Shown here: in pieces, positions 46,496 through 56,635 of the stretch
Numbering within the stretch: position 1 is the stretch's first letter
Layout: every line of letters begins with the position of its first letter
Assembly: GCF_018982885.2 (NCBI RefSeq)
Contig: NZ_CP081848.1
Span: 3,100,001 to 3,164,000, forward strand
Length of the DNA stretch: 64,000 bases
Direction of reading: 5' to 3'
DNA from: Polymorphobacter megasporae
Lineage (GTDB): Bacteria; Pseudomonadota; Alphaproteobacteria; Sphingomonadales; Sphingomonadaceae
Made by a program: the position numbers and the translations under genes
Notes under the pieces: generated by a model
Databases searched by the model: none
The model's input: the letters and a program-made list of their open reading frames with translations, nothing else
Told to the model about the DNA's origin: nothing

Positions 46496-47065
46496 ATGAA
46501 CCTCAACGTTACAACGGGCGAGGGTGTCGCCGTCGCACTCGCGGCGCTCGCGGCGATGGAGGCGGTTGCATATGTCGCGCACCGCTGGGTGATGCACGGC
46601 TTCATGTGGGGGCTCCACCGATCGCATCACGAGCCGCGGTCGGGGTTGCTCGAGGCGAACGACTGGTTCGCGGTGATGGGCGCGGCTCCGGCGATCGCCC
46701 TGATCTTTGCCGGCACCGTCCTCGGCTTCGGCAGCGCGCTGATGTGGCTTGGGGTCGGGATCACCGGCTATGGCGTGATCTATTTCGGTTTTCACGACAT
46801 CATCGTCCATCGCCGCGTGCCGGTGTCGTGGGTGCCGCGCAGCCGCTACATGAAGCGCATCGTCCAGGCGCACCGGCTCCACCATGTCGTCGAGACGCGG
46901 GCGGGGACGGTGTCGTTCGGCTTTATCTACGCGCCGCCGGTCCGTGACTTGCTGGCCAAGCTCGAGGCCAACGGCGGCGGGCGGCTCAGGTCGTCGCAGG
47001 GTAAGGCCGGGTCCAAAGTCCGGCGCGAGATGGCCCCGGAGCCGGCCAGCGGCGGGCACGGCTGA
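46496..47065 (+). CDS. crtZ: Beta-carotene hydroxylase CrtZ
   Basis: 189 aa, with four histidine boxes: HRWVMHG, HRSHHEPR, HDIIVHRRV and HRLHHVVE, the fatty-acid-hydroxylase-superfamily signature of CrtZ. It adds 3-hydroxyls to beta-rings. The long frame starting at 46241 covers crtW in antisense; MNLNVTTGEG at 46496 is the natural start. About 80 bp of its 3' end overlap the end of convergent crtB, so the last 27 codons are coded on both strands. Confidence 0.93.
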   Translation: MNLNVTTGEGVAVALAALAAMEAVAYVAHRWVMHGFMWGLHRSHHEPRSGLLEANDWFAVMGAAPAIALIFAGTVLGFGSALMWLGVGITGYGVIYFGFHDIIVHRRVPVSWVPRSRYMKRIVQAHRLHHVVETRAGTVSFGFIYAPPVRDLLAKLEANGGGRLRSSQGKAGSKVRREMAPEPASGGHG

Positions 47066-48101
47066 ACGACAGCGGCAACGTCCGCACCACCGCCAATAAT
47101 TTCTCTGCCCGCGACGTTGTCACCCGGTGGTCGAGCGCCACAGCGCCTTCGGCCCGCACCTTCCGCCCGATGCCGCCGTAGATGTCGGCGGCGGCGAGCA
47201 CCGCCCAGGCCGCACGGCGGGTCAGCGCGGGGGTGCCGAAGCGCGACGACGCTTCGTATCGCTCGGCCTCGTCGACGAGGCGCGCGACGACGGTCGCGAG
47301 CGCGGCGCGATTTTCGGGGCTTGCGTAGGTCGCTTGCGTCAGCCCCGCCTCGGCGAGCCAGATCGCGGGGAGATAGCATCGCCCGTTACCAGCATCCTCG
47401 ACGACATCGCGCGCGATATTGTTGAGCTGGAACGCCATGCCGAGATCGCACGCGCGGTCGAGCGTCGCGCGGTCACCGGGGGCGACCCCCATGACGATCG
47501 CCATCATCACCCCGACGCACCCGGCGACGTGGTAGCAGTATGTCAGCGTGTCGTCGAAGGTGATGAACGCGCGCTCCTCGACGTCGGAGCGAAAACCCTC
47601 GATCAGGTCGAGCGGATAGCGTTCGGGCATCGCGGTCTCGGCAGCGACGCGGGCGAGTGCGGCGAAGGGAAGGTTCGTGGCTTCCCCTACCCCTTGATCG
47701 TCATCCCGTGTTTCTCGCTCGACCCCTTGATCGTCATCCCGGCGAAGGCCGGGACCCACGGTGGTGGCAAGCTCCGAATTTCGCGTTGCGCTCGACGGTG
47801 GGTCCCGGCCTTCGCCGGGATGACGAATTAGGGAGTGAGTGCTTGAATCCCGGCCCGCGCTCAGAGCAAGTCGCGTCCCCGCCTCTAACGCCGCCAACCG
47901 CTCCGCCGGAGTCCCCGCATACTCGACGCGCCCGTACCCCGCGTCCTGCCCGTCGATCACATCATCCGCATACCGGCACCACGCGTACAGCAGCGTCGCC
48001 CGGTCGCGCAGCACAGGGTCGAACAGCCGCGACGCGAGCGCGAAGCTCTTCGACCCCTTTTCGATCGACGCCCGGCTCGCCGCGACGAGCGCGTCGGTCA
48101 T
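46986..48101 (-). CDS. crtB: Phytoene synthase CrtB with an in-frame palindromic-repeat insertion
   Basis: 371 aa; usual bacterial CrtB is about 280-310. It condenses two GGPP to phytoene. Conserved parts: SFALASRLFDPVLRDRATLLYAWCRYADDVID (first Asp-rich motif DDVID), EERAFITFDDTLTYCYHVAG, and QLNNIARDVVED (second Asp-rich motif). Residues about 84-139 are not CrtB-like and are encoded by the palindromic repeat at 47689-47824. The frame is kept on both sides. The start overlaps the crtI stop (ATGA). Confidence 0.92.
   Translation of the reverse strand: MTDALVAASRASIEKGSKSFALASRLFDPVLRDRATLLYAWCRYADDVIDGQDAGYGRVEYAGTPAERLAALEAGTRLALSAGRDSSTHSLIRHPGEGRDPPSSATRNSELATTVGPGLRRDDDQGVERETRDDDQGVGEATNLPFAALARVAAETAMPERYPLDLIEGFRSDVEERAFITFDDTLTYCYHVAGCVGVMMAIVMGVAPGDRATLDRACDLGMAFQLNNIARDVVEDAGNGRCYLPAIWLAEAGLTQATYASPENRAALATVVARLVDEAERYEASSRFGTPALTRRAAWAVLAAADIYGGIGRKVRAEGAVALDHRVTTSRAEKLLAVVRTLPLSFSRARRWPAPGPSRAGLWTRPYPATT
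47689..47824. repeat. Protein-coding palindromic element inside crtB
   Basis: Two 27-bp arms, 47733-47759 and 47798-47824 (GTCATCCCGGCGAAGGCCGG and its complement), are perfect inverted repeats around a 38-bp loop. Each arm is itself self-complementary in its middle. On the crtB-downstream side a 20-bp sequence ACCCCTTGATCGTCATCCCG occurs at 47689 and 47722, 33 bp apart, giving the repeated peptide DDDQGV in CrtB. The arm matches the noncoding element at 37658-37740 and the unit at 62510-62535. Confidence 0.85.
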
Positions 48102-49651
48102 TCCGCCGCCAGCGCCGGACTCTTCAGCGACACGCTGTTATGCCCGACGCCCGGCTGGCGCGCGCCGAGGTCGGCGATCATCAGCTTCGCGGTCGCCTTG
48201 GCCGAGCCGACGACTCCCGGGATGCCCGCCCCGGGATGCGTCCCCGCGCCGACGAAATACAGGTTCGACAGGACGTCGTCGCGGTTGTGGGTGCGGAAGA
48301 ACGCGCTCTGCCACAACACCGGCTCGAGGCTGAACGCCGACCCGAGGTGCGCGTTCAGTTCGACCGCGAAGTCCTTCGGCGTGAACGTCCGCATCGTCAC
48401 GAGGTCGTCGCGCAGCCCGGGGATCATCGTCGCCTCGAGCGTGTCGAGGATGCGGTCAGCGTACAATTTGCCCTCGACTTCCCAGTCGCCCTTGTATTTG
48501 CCCATGTGCGGGACCGGCGACAGGACATAGAACGCGCTGCACCCCTCGGGCGCCATCGCCGGGTCGGTCGCGGTCGGGTGGTGGAGATAGAGCGAGAAAT
48601 CGTCGGCGACGACGCCGTTCTTGTAGATGTCGTCAAGCAGCTCGCGATACCGATTGCCGAAGACGATCGTGTGGTGACGGATCTCAGGATGCTTCCGCTT
48701 GAGGCCGAAATAGACGACGAACAGCGACGGCGAGAAGCTTTTCCACTTCATCATCCCCGCCGCCTGCTTGCCCCGCGGGTGGTCACCCAGCAGGTCGCGA
48801 TAGGTGTGGACGATGTCGCCGTTCGACGCGACCGCGTCGAAGTCGCCCGACCAGCCGTCGGCGGTGGTGACGCCGGTGACCTTCGCCCCCTCGGCGCGGA
48901 TCGCCTTGACGCCGTTGCCCATCATGACCGTGCCGCCGAGGTCCTCGAACAGCTTGACCATGCCCTTGACCAGCGCGCCGGTGCCGCCGCGCGGGAACCA
49001 CACGCCCCACTTCTTTTCGAGCGCGTGGATCAGCGCATAGATCGCGCTCGTCTTGAACGGGTTGCCGCCGACCAGCAGCGAGTGGAAGCTGAACGCCTCG
49101 CGCAGCTGCGGATCCTCGATGTAGCGGCTGACCATCGCATAGACCGACCGGAACGCCTCGTAGCGCATCAGCTGCGGGGCGGCCTTCATCATCGTGCCGA
49201 AGTCGAGAAACGCCTCGTGGCCAAGCTTTTCATAGCCTTCGCGGAAGACGTTCTCGGAATAGTCGAGAAACTTCTTGTACCCGGCGACGTCCTTCGGGTT
49301 CTTCGCCTTGATCTGCGCGAACAGCGTCTCGTCGTCGTTCGAATAATCGAAGACGTAGCCGTCCTCCCACATCAGCCGGTAGAACGGCGTGACGGGCATC
49401 AGCTCGACATAGTCCGACAGCTTGCGCCCCGACAGGCCCCACAGCTCCTCGAGGCACGACGGGTCGGTGATGACGGTCGGCCCGGCATCGAAGACGAAGC
49501 CCTTGTCCTCGAAGACGTAGGCGCGGCCGCCGGGCTTGTCGCGCTGCTCGATCAGCGTCGTCTGGACCCCCGCCGACTGGAGCCGGATCGCGAGCGCGAG
49601 CCCGCCGAAGCCGCTGCCGATCACCGCTGCCGTCTTCGGCCCTGTCGTCAT
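48098..49651 (-). CDS. crtI: Phytoene desaturase CrtI
   Basis: 517 aa. The FAD-binding N-terminus is AAVIGSGFGGLALAIRLQSAG, with the GGRAYVFEDKGFVFDAGPTVI segment typical of CrtI; the C-terminal signature LYFVGAGTHPGAGIPGVVGSAK completes it. It introduces four double bonds, converting phytoene to lycopene. The start is set at MTTGPKTAAVIGSG; the ORF extends 108 bp upstream into crtY flanking sequence. Coupled to crtB (4-bp overlap). Confidence 0.96.
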   Translation of the reverse strand: MTTGPKTAAVIGSGFGGLALAIRLQSAGVQTTLIEQRDKPGGRAYVFEDKGFVFDAGPTVITDPSCLEELWGLSGRKLSDYVELMPVTPFYRLMWEDGYVFDYSNDDETLFAQIKAKNPKDVAGYKKFLDYSENVFREGYEKLGHEAFLDFGTMMKAAPQLMRYEAFRSVYAMVSRYIEDPQLREAFSFHSLLVGGNPFKTSAIYALIHALEKKWGVWFPRGGTGALVKGMVKLFEDLGGTVMMGNGVKAIRAEGAKVTGVTTADGWSGDFDAVASNGDIVHTYRDLLGDHPRGKQAAGMMKWKSFSPSLFVVYFGLKRKHPEIRHHTIVFGNRYRELLDDIYKNGVVADDFSLYLHHPTATDPAMAPEGCSAFYVLSPVPHMGKYKGDWEVEGKLYADRILDTLEATMIPGLRDDLVTMRTFTPKDFAVELNAHLGSAFSLEPVLWQSAFFRTHNRDDVLSNLYFVGAGTHPGAGIPGVVGSAKATAKLMIADLGARQPGVGHNSVSLKSPALAAE

Positions 49652-49680
49652 GGAATTCGTCGCCTTCACGCAATCGCCCT

Positions 49681-50832
49681 TCAAGACTTGAGCAGCACGC
49701 CGAGCGCGCGCCCGAGCGGCACCGGCGGCCGCCCGATTAGTGTCCGCAGCATATCCCACGTCGTCGACCGCCCCGCGTAGAACCGGCGGACCAGCGCGGC
49801 GTCAAGCCGGTAGAAACGCTGGAGCACGCGGTAACGCTCGGCGGGCTCGGCCGCGTCGAACAGCATCCGGTTGAGGAACCTGTAGAATTTCCGGGCGCCC
49901 CACGTCGATTCGCTGTGGTGTCGCAGCGCGGCATATAGCGCGGCCGGCGTCAGCTCAGGCAGCCCGGCGACGAGGTCGGCGACGCGGACGGCATCGGGAA
50001 AACTATAGCCGGTAATCGGATTGAACAGCGCCGCGCGCAGGCCGACAACCGGCACTCCCGCGTCGCCCGAGTCCCAGAACGCGCCGATGTTGCCGTCGAG
50101 CGCGATCGGCAGGACGCCGACCTCCTCGCGCAGCACGCGCGCGACGGTCCACCCCTGCGCGGCAATATAGTCGAACACGCGGCTGCGCAGGATGTCGGGG
50201 GCAAGGTCGGCGCCGTCGCTATAATACGTGTCCTCGACGAGCACCGTCCGCGGCCCGAACGGCAGCGTGTAGACGAAGCGGTAGCCGTCGTGCTGCGGCA
50301 CCGTCGCATCCATGATCACCGGTCCGTCGAGCCCGTGCGGCGCGGTCAGCTCGACCTCGATGCCGAGGAATTTCTGCGAGCGCAGGTCGAGCGCCGGGGT
50401 CGCCCCGCGCTGCGCCCCCTGCCCGCGCCCGTCGATCACCGCCCTTGCGGTCAACACCCGCCCGTCGCTGAGCGTCACCGACGTCGGCGTCAGCGCCGCG
50501 ATCGAGCTGCTCGTCAACACCGTCGCCGGCGTGGCCGCGATCGCGTCGGCCACCCGCTCGCTCGTCGCGCTGCGATACCCCGACACCAACGTCCGCGAGT
50601 GCGCCGGAAACCGGATGCTGTAGCGGTCCCAGCGATGCGCCATCAGCGGCGCGGTCCACGCGACCTGTTCGGGGGTGATGTCGGCCTCGAACGATGACCA
50701 GGTGTGGTTCCCGCCGATGCTCGCCCCGGCTTCGACGATCGCGACGCGCATCTCGGGCCGCAGCTTCGCCAGCCGCAATGCGATCAGCCCGTTGGCGAGG
50801 CCGCCGCCGGCGAGGATGAGGTCGAAGTCCAT
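49681..50832 (-). CDS. crtY: Lycopene beta-cyclase CrtY
   Basis: 383 aa. N-terminal FAD-binding DFDLILAGGGLANGLIALRL, followed by ASIGGNHTWSSFEAD and PFGPRTVLVEDTYYSDG, hallmarks of CrtY-type cyclases. It turns lycopene into beta-carotene. It lies 29 bp upstream of crtI, giving the order crtY-crtI-crtB in one transcript. Confidence 0.95.
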   Translation of the reverse strand: MDFDLILAGGGLANGLIALRLAKLRPEMRVAIVEAGASIGGNHTWSSFEADITPEQVAWTAPLMAHRWDRYSIRFPAHSRTLVSGYRSATSERVADAIAATPATVLTSSSIAALTPTSVTLSDGRVLTARAVIDGRGQGAQRGATPALDLRSQKFLGIEVELTAPHGLDGPVIMDATVPQHDGYRFVYTLPFGPRTVLVEDTYYSDGADLAPDILRSRVFDYIAAQGWTVARVLREEVGVLPIALDGNIGAFWDSGDAGVPVVGLRAALFNPITGYSFPDAVRVADLVAGLPELTPAALYAALRHHSESTWGARKFYRFLNRMLFDAAEPAERYRVLQRFYRLDAALVRRFYAGRSTTWDMLRTLIGRPPVPLGRALGVLLKS

Positions 50833-50952
50833 TGCCAGACGGAGTAGCGCAACCGCGACGCGGGGGCGAGCCTGTGCAGTCGTCGCGGACGAGCGCCCTC
50901 GCCCGGCGGATGCAAAGCTGCTAACCGTCTGCGACCGCTTGGTGGAGTGCCC

Positions 50953-51411
50953 ATGCGATACGGTGTGTTTAAGTCCTGTTGCCTGATCGTCATCGCGTCG
51001 TCGCTCGGCACTGCGACGGCTTATGCGGCAGCAGGGGAGTGGCGAAGGGTGGGCGATACGCCCGGTTTCCCCGGACTACGCCGCGAATTGCAGCACATCG
51101 TCGCCGATCGCGGCCACGACAGAATCGCCGAATTCTGCATCGTGCTGCGCGACAGCGGTGACCATGATCCAATCGCTTATGCGATTTGGCCACGCCAGCA
51201 CCTCCTCTATCGCTGGCAGGCAGCCAGGGACACGGCCATCAGCGACGCGACCCTGCTGTATCACACCCCGCTCAACCTTCGCCGCGACATCGTCCGTTCG
51301 CCGTCGGATCAGTTGAGCACGTATAAAGTCACGCTGTCGTGGGTCCGCGATGTCGAGGCACAATGCCGCGCCCACGGTGAACACGTCAGCATTCGACGGC
51401 AGGGCAGATGA
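50953..51411 (+). CDS. Secreted hypothetical protein
   Basis: 152 aa. Signal peptide 1-26 (CCLIVIASSLGTATAYAA). The mature part is charged, with RRELQHIVADRGHDRIAEFCIVLRD and KVTLSWVRDVEAQCRAH; two cysteines could pair. No known family recognised. The stop overlaps the start of the next gene (ATGA), so they form a coupled pair. The start is taken as MRYGVFK (50953); MPM at 50947 is an alternative. Confidence 0.65.
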   Translation: MRYGVFKSCCLIVIASSLGTATAYAAAGEWRRVGDTPGFPGLRRELQHIVADRGHDRIAEFCIVLRDSGDHDPIAYAIWPRQHLLYRWQAARDTAISDATLLYHTPLNLRRDIVRSPSDQLSTYKVTLSWVRDVEAQCRAHGEHVSIRRQGR

Positions 51412-51947
51412 TCAAGCTCGATCCCGAAACCAGCGTTGCCGGCGCACTTGAACGGGTACTGCTGGCCGAGACTGCGTCACCATCTGCAGCGAGCTACGAT
51501 CCCGAATAGAGCCTGAAGGCGATGCGCTTCATGCGACAGGTCATCGAGAACAGGTTGCGTTTCGGCCACCAGTACGGCGCGCCGCGCGGGGCAAAGTCGG
51601 AAATCGACGTTATCTCCGTCGGATCGCAATTCGCAGGGTTCGGCGACTATCCCAAGTTGCCGCCGCACATCGCGAAGAACATTGCCGAATCGGTTGGCAT
51701 CGCCAACGCCCCGCATGACCGCCGGTCGAAAGACTATATCACCTTCGTCGACAACGCGATTCTGGCGGCCACCGAAGCGTCGCCGCCGCCCGAAGCGCGT
51801 ATCCCGGCAAACGTGGTCGCCTGGAAAACCAGGGACTCGTCATCGCCCGGAGCAAATTATGTCCTTGCCGGGTCCGCCCAGGGCAACGACTTCTATGCGG
51901 CTTTGAAGCCGCCTGTCGCACCCGGCTCGGCCGCCCCGGGACATTGA
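51408..51947 (+). pseudogene. Hypothetical gene interrupted by an in-frame amber stop
   Basis: The frame begins MIKLDPETSVAGALERVLLA (51408) and is cut by TAG at 51507-51509, yet the same frame continues without a break for 145 codons (SLKAMRFMRQVIENRLRFG onward) to 51947. The residue across the stop would probably be Gln (CAG to TAG). Translation could restart at the ATG at 51522. The sequence encodes a soluble protein with no recognised family. A single base change, suppression or a sequencing error could each explain it. Confidence 0.6.
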
Positions 51948-52049
51948 TCGTTGGCGATTGCGGCTTCGGCGGCATGATCCAGAAGCGCTGGCCGGCCTAG
52001 ACCCGCGTTGCCGTCTGCCGGGACACGCGGCAGACGGCGGACGGCGGCG

Positions 52050-52316
52050 CTAATGCGGCGTCGTGACGGTTGTGGTCGTCGTGGCGCTAGTCGGGGTTTT
52101 GACCGTCGACGAGGTCACCGATGTCGCCGGGGCGCGATGGTGGACGACCTTGTGGCGCTTGGGATGGTGATGGACGACCACCGCAGGCGTCGTTTCGCTG
52201 GTCGATTCGTGGTTGGTCACGGTCGTCGAGCTGGTCGTCGTCTGCGCCGTCGCAGGCACGGCGATCGTCGCGGCAAAGGCGATCGTCGCGGCTTGGGCGA
52301 TAAGAACGAGCTTCAT
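52050..52316 (-). CDS. Small secreted Thr-rich protein with VVHH motif
   Basis: 88 aa. Signal peptide 1-25 (AATIAVPATAQ). The mature part is almost entirely Thr/Ser/Val/His: TTTSSTTVTNHESTSETTP, then VVVHHHPKRHKVVHHRAP. Its tail resembles that of the 212-aa protein at 11328-11966 (KRRVVHHPA, Thr-rich end VTTPN versus VTTPH). No enzymatic motif. Possibly a cell-envelope or metal-binding peptide; the His/basic patches are the basis. Confidence 0.65.
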   Translation of the reverse strand: MKLVLIAQAATIAFAATIAVPATAQTTTSSTTVTNHESTSETTPAVVVHHHPKRHKVVHHRAPATSVTSSTVKTPTSATTTTTVTTPH

Positions 52317-52522
52317 GGCATCCTCCTGTTGTCATCGGTCGTGATCGACCGAGGACGCGCTTTTGCGCGCCGCGAGATGAAACGTGGTTGAACATGATCG
52401 TTCCGTAACGTTCATCTTCGGGCCGCTGCCGGGGGGAGGCCGCTGCCAAGGGAAACCCGCTGCGACACTGCCCCGCCCTCTGCGCGGGTGACGCCGTCGC
52501 GCGCGCGCGCTATCCTCGCCCG

Positions 52523-53281
52523 GTGTTCGCCACCCTCCTCCTTGCCGCGCTCGGCATGACCGCGATCGTCGCCGTCCGCTATTTCGCGGTGTCGGGCGCG
52601 TTCGCGGCGCTGACCCTTTGCCTCCACCCCGATGCCGGGCCGGTGGCGGCGAAGCGCGGGGCGCAGGTGCGGCGGGAGATCGGCTGGTCGCTGGTGTCGG
52701 CGGCGATCTACGGCGTGCCGGCGGGGCTCGCGGGGGTCGCGTGGCACGATTATGGGCTGACCGCGATCTACAGCGGGGCGCCATCGTTGGCGGGATGGTT
52801 CTACGTGCCGCTATCGGTGCTGATCTATCTGTTCGTCCACGACACGTATTTCTACTGGACCCATCGCTGGATGCACCGTCCGAAGGTGTTCGCCACGGTC
52901 CACGCGACCCACCACGCCAGCCGCCCGCCGACCGCGTGGGCGGCGATGTCGTTCCATCCGTGGGAGGCGCTTTCGGGGGCGCTGCTGATCCCGGCGCTGG
53001 TCTTCGTCGTGCCGATCCATATCGGCGCGCTGATGGCGGTGCTCACCATCATGACCTTCAACGGCGTGTCTAACCACATCGGCTGGGAGATCTACCCGCC
53101 AAGCTGGGTCGCCGGAGCGTGGGGCCGGGTGATGATCACCGCGTCGCACCACCACCTCCACCACCGCCACTACCGCTGCAACTACGGCCTGTATTTCCGT
53201 TTCTGGGATAAGGTGTGCGGCACCGACCGGGGGTGGGCGGCAGAGCTGCTGCCCGATCGCGACGCCATCCTGACGCACTGA
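52523..53281 (+). CDS. Sterol desaturase/fatty acid hydroxylase family membrane protein
   Basis: 252 aa, likely from GTG at 52523. Three to four hydrophobic segments and the eight-histidine di-iron pattern: HDTYFYWTHRWMHR, HATHHASRPPTA, and HHHLHHRHYRCNYG. Family members hydroxylate or desaturate lipids at the inner membrane. It lies 1.7 kb from crtY on the opposite strand, so a carotenoid or membrane-lipid substrate is possible, but the sequence does not match CrtZ (compare 46496-47065). The 206 bp upstream have no feature beyond a CGGTC/GACCG repeat. Confidence 0.88.
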   Translation: MFATLLLAALGMTAIVAVRYFAVSGAFAALTLCLHPDAGPVAAKRGAQVRREIGWSLVSAAIYGVPAGLAGVAWHDYGLTAIYSGAPSLAGWFYVPLSVLIYLFVHDTYFYWTHRWMHRPKVFATVHATHHASRPPTAWAAMSFHPWEALSGALLIPALVFVVPIHIGALMAVLTIMTFNGVSNHIGWEIYPPSWVAGAWGRVMITASHHHLHHRHYRCNYGLYFRFWDKVCGTDRGWAAELLPDRDAILTH

Positions 53282-53334
53282 GGCCGCGAGGCCGCCTGAC
53301 GCATTGACCCCCGCCGCCATCGGCGTACAACCAC

Positions 53335-53432
53335 GTCGTCCCCGGGGGGCCGGTGCGTACCGGCTGAGAGGCAGTTGACGACTGCGACCCGCTGAACCTG
53401 ATCCGGTTGACCCCGGCGGAGGGAGGGCGTCG
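53335..53432 (+). promoter_or_regulatory. TPP riboswitch (THI element)
   Basis: The conserved TPP-aptamer elements are in order: GGGGCC-like 5' part (53343-53355), CTGAGAGG (53364-53371), the core GCTGAACCTGATCCGG (53391-53406) and GGCGGAGGGA (53415-53424). It lies just upstream of thiC, its usual target, so thiamine pyrophosphate should switch thiC off, probably by masking translation, since no strong terminator follows. Confidence 0.92.
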
Positions 53433-53458
53433 CGGCAACACCCCGCGCGTTCTCCTGA

Positions 53459-55339
<1,881 letters not shown>

Positions 55340-55349
55340 GAGGATTGCG

Positions 55350-56330
55350 GTGGCAATTTTCTACCAGCACATCGGTCGTCAACTTTGGGCTAGAGACGCT
55401 CCAAGAAGCATTGGTGCAGACGGAGAATTGCGCCGCTTTATGATGATCGGTTTGGAAAAGTATTTGCCTGAGATAGCAAATGCTGAGATTTCAAATCTGA
55501 AAATGCTCGAGAACGAAGTTGCCCCGACCGGATTCCAGATATGGGGACTGCCGAGCGGCGCCCAGACCGTCGTGTCTAGGATGACGAACGGCGATTTTCT
55601 TATGTTATTAGAAAGCGAAAAATTCGCTTACGTTGGGCAAGTTCTGCACAAGCTAAGTGTTCCATCGTGGACCTTATCAAATCACATCTGGAATGAACAA
55701 AGCTTTCCCATCATCGTATTTCTTCAGGGGCAGTTAATCAATTACGATTGGTCTGAATTCAAGGATAACTTTGGAATTAGTCCGAACTACAATCTCCGTG
55801 GCCGTACTGCATCCTTATCGCTTGCACGCATTACGGATTCGAAATTTGGCGACGAAGAGAGATTTATTGCCGATATTATGGCCAAATATTCTGTGTCGTT
55901 CCAGGGTGTTGAAGCGGATTTTAGGTTATTTGATGAAGTAGCAACGGGCCACTTCAGGACGGTTAAGGAGCGAACCGGTCAGTCCAAGTTTCGAAGCGAT
56001 GTTCTAAGCAAGCAAGGCGCTAAATGCGCAGTCTGCGATTTTTGCGTGCCTGAAGGCCTTGACGCAGCACACGTCGCTCCGAAGAGCGCCTTGGGAAGCA
56101 ACGACCCACGAAACGGGTTGGTGCTATGTGCGCTGCACCACCGACTTTTTGACCGGGGGCTATTTTACTTTGACCCTGAGACATTCGACGTTGTTGTAAA
56201 CGGAGTTTGGTCTCTTACAGACTTAGGTATCGTGCACAATAGCATAAAACGACTGCGTCATATTGTGCACGAGAGCGCTCTCAGTTGGAATGCTGAACAG
56301 TATCGTAACGCTGGTGGATTTGTCTTTTAG
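55350..56330 (+). CDS. HNH endonuclease with EVE/PUA-like N-terminal region
   Basis: 326 aa from a GTG preceded by AGGA. Markedly A+T-richer than all neighbours, suggesting horizontal acquisition. Residues 75-160 (NGDFLMLLESEKFAYVGQV; SNHIWNEQSFPIIVFLQ) resemble EVE/PUA-superfamily domains that bind modified bases. The C-terminal HNH domain has Cys226/Cys229 (CAVC), His241 in AAHVAP, Asn255 and the CALHH stretch (Cys260, His263/264), giving a zinc-stabilised HNH fold. The architecture matches modification-dependent (Type IV) restriction endonucleases. The N-terminal assignment is inferred from pattern only. Confidence 0.75.
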   Translation: MAIFYQHIGRQLWARDAPRSIGADGELRRFMMIGLEKYLPEIANAEISNLKMLENEVAPTGFQIWGLPSGAQTVVSRMTNGDFLMLLESEKFAYVGQVLHKLSVPSWTLSNHIWNEQSFPIIVFLQGQLINYDWSEFKDNFGISPNYNLRGRTASLSLARITDSKFGDEERFIADIMAKYSVSFQGVEADFRLFDEVATGHFRTVKERTGQSKFRSDVLSKQGAKCAVCDFCVPEGLDAAHVAPKSALGSNDPRNGLVLCALHHRLFDRGLFYFDPETFDVVVNGVWSLTDLGIVHNSIKRLRHIVHESALSWNAEQYRNAGGFVF

Positions 56331-56368
56331 ACAGCTTTACCCGTAAAGACTTCTGTCTTTAGCCGTAA

Positions 56369-56635
56369 TTAGTAATGATACCGACACGACAACACCTCTA
56401 GCGCCTGCCCCTCCCCCGCCCCACGCACCCGGTACACCAGCCGATGCTCCGTCGTGATCCGGCGCGACCACCAGCCGGTCAGGTTGCGCTTTAGCGGTTC
56501 AGGCTTGCCGGTACCGCGAAACGGATCGCGGCGGCATTCGGCGATCAGCGCGTTGATCCGGGCGAGGACTTTCCGATCCTCGTCGACCCACGTCAGGTAT
56601 TCGGTCCAGGCGTCGGCGTCGAATGTAACCTTCAC
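56369..56635 (-). CDS. yoeB: YoeB-family mRNA interferase toxin
   Basis: 88 aa RelE/YoeB-type toxin. The C-terminal WWSRRITTEHRLVYRV and CRYHY match the YoeB signature, including the terminal His-Tyr used in mRNA cleavage on the ribosome. The antitoxin gene lies immediately upstream with a 4-bp overlap, the classic order for this family. The base composition is GC-rich like the chromosome. Confidence 0.93.
   Translation of the reverse strand: MKVTFDADAWTEYLTWVDEDRKVLARINALIAECRRDPFRGTGKPEPLKRNLTGWWSRRITTEHRLVYRVRGAGEGQALEVLSCRYHY

Noticed and set aside
47689-47824. A frameshift or assembly error inside crtB
   Set aside because: The frame is preserved on both sides and the added sequence is an exact, known repeat in this window, so insertion explains it better.
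47657-49780. 707-aa open frame antisense to crtB and crtI
   Set aside because: Shadow of crtI; no recognisable domains.
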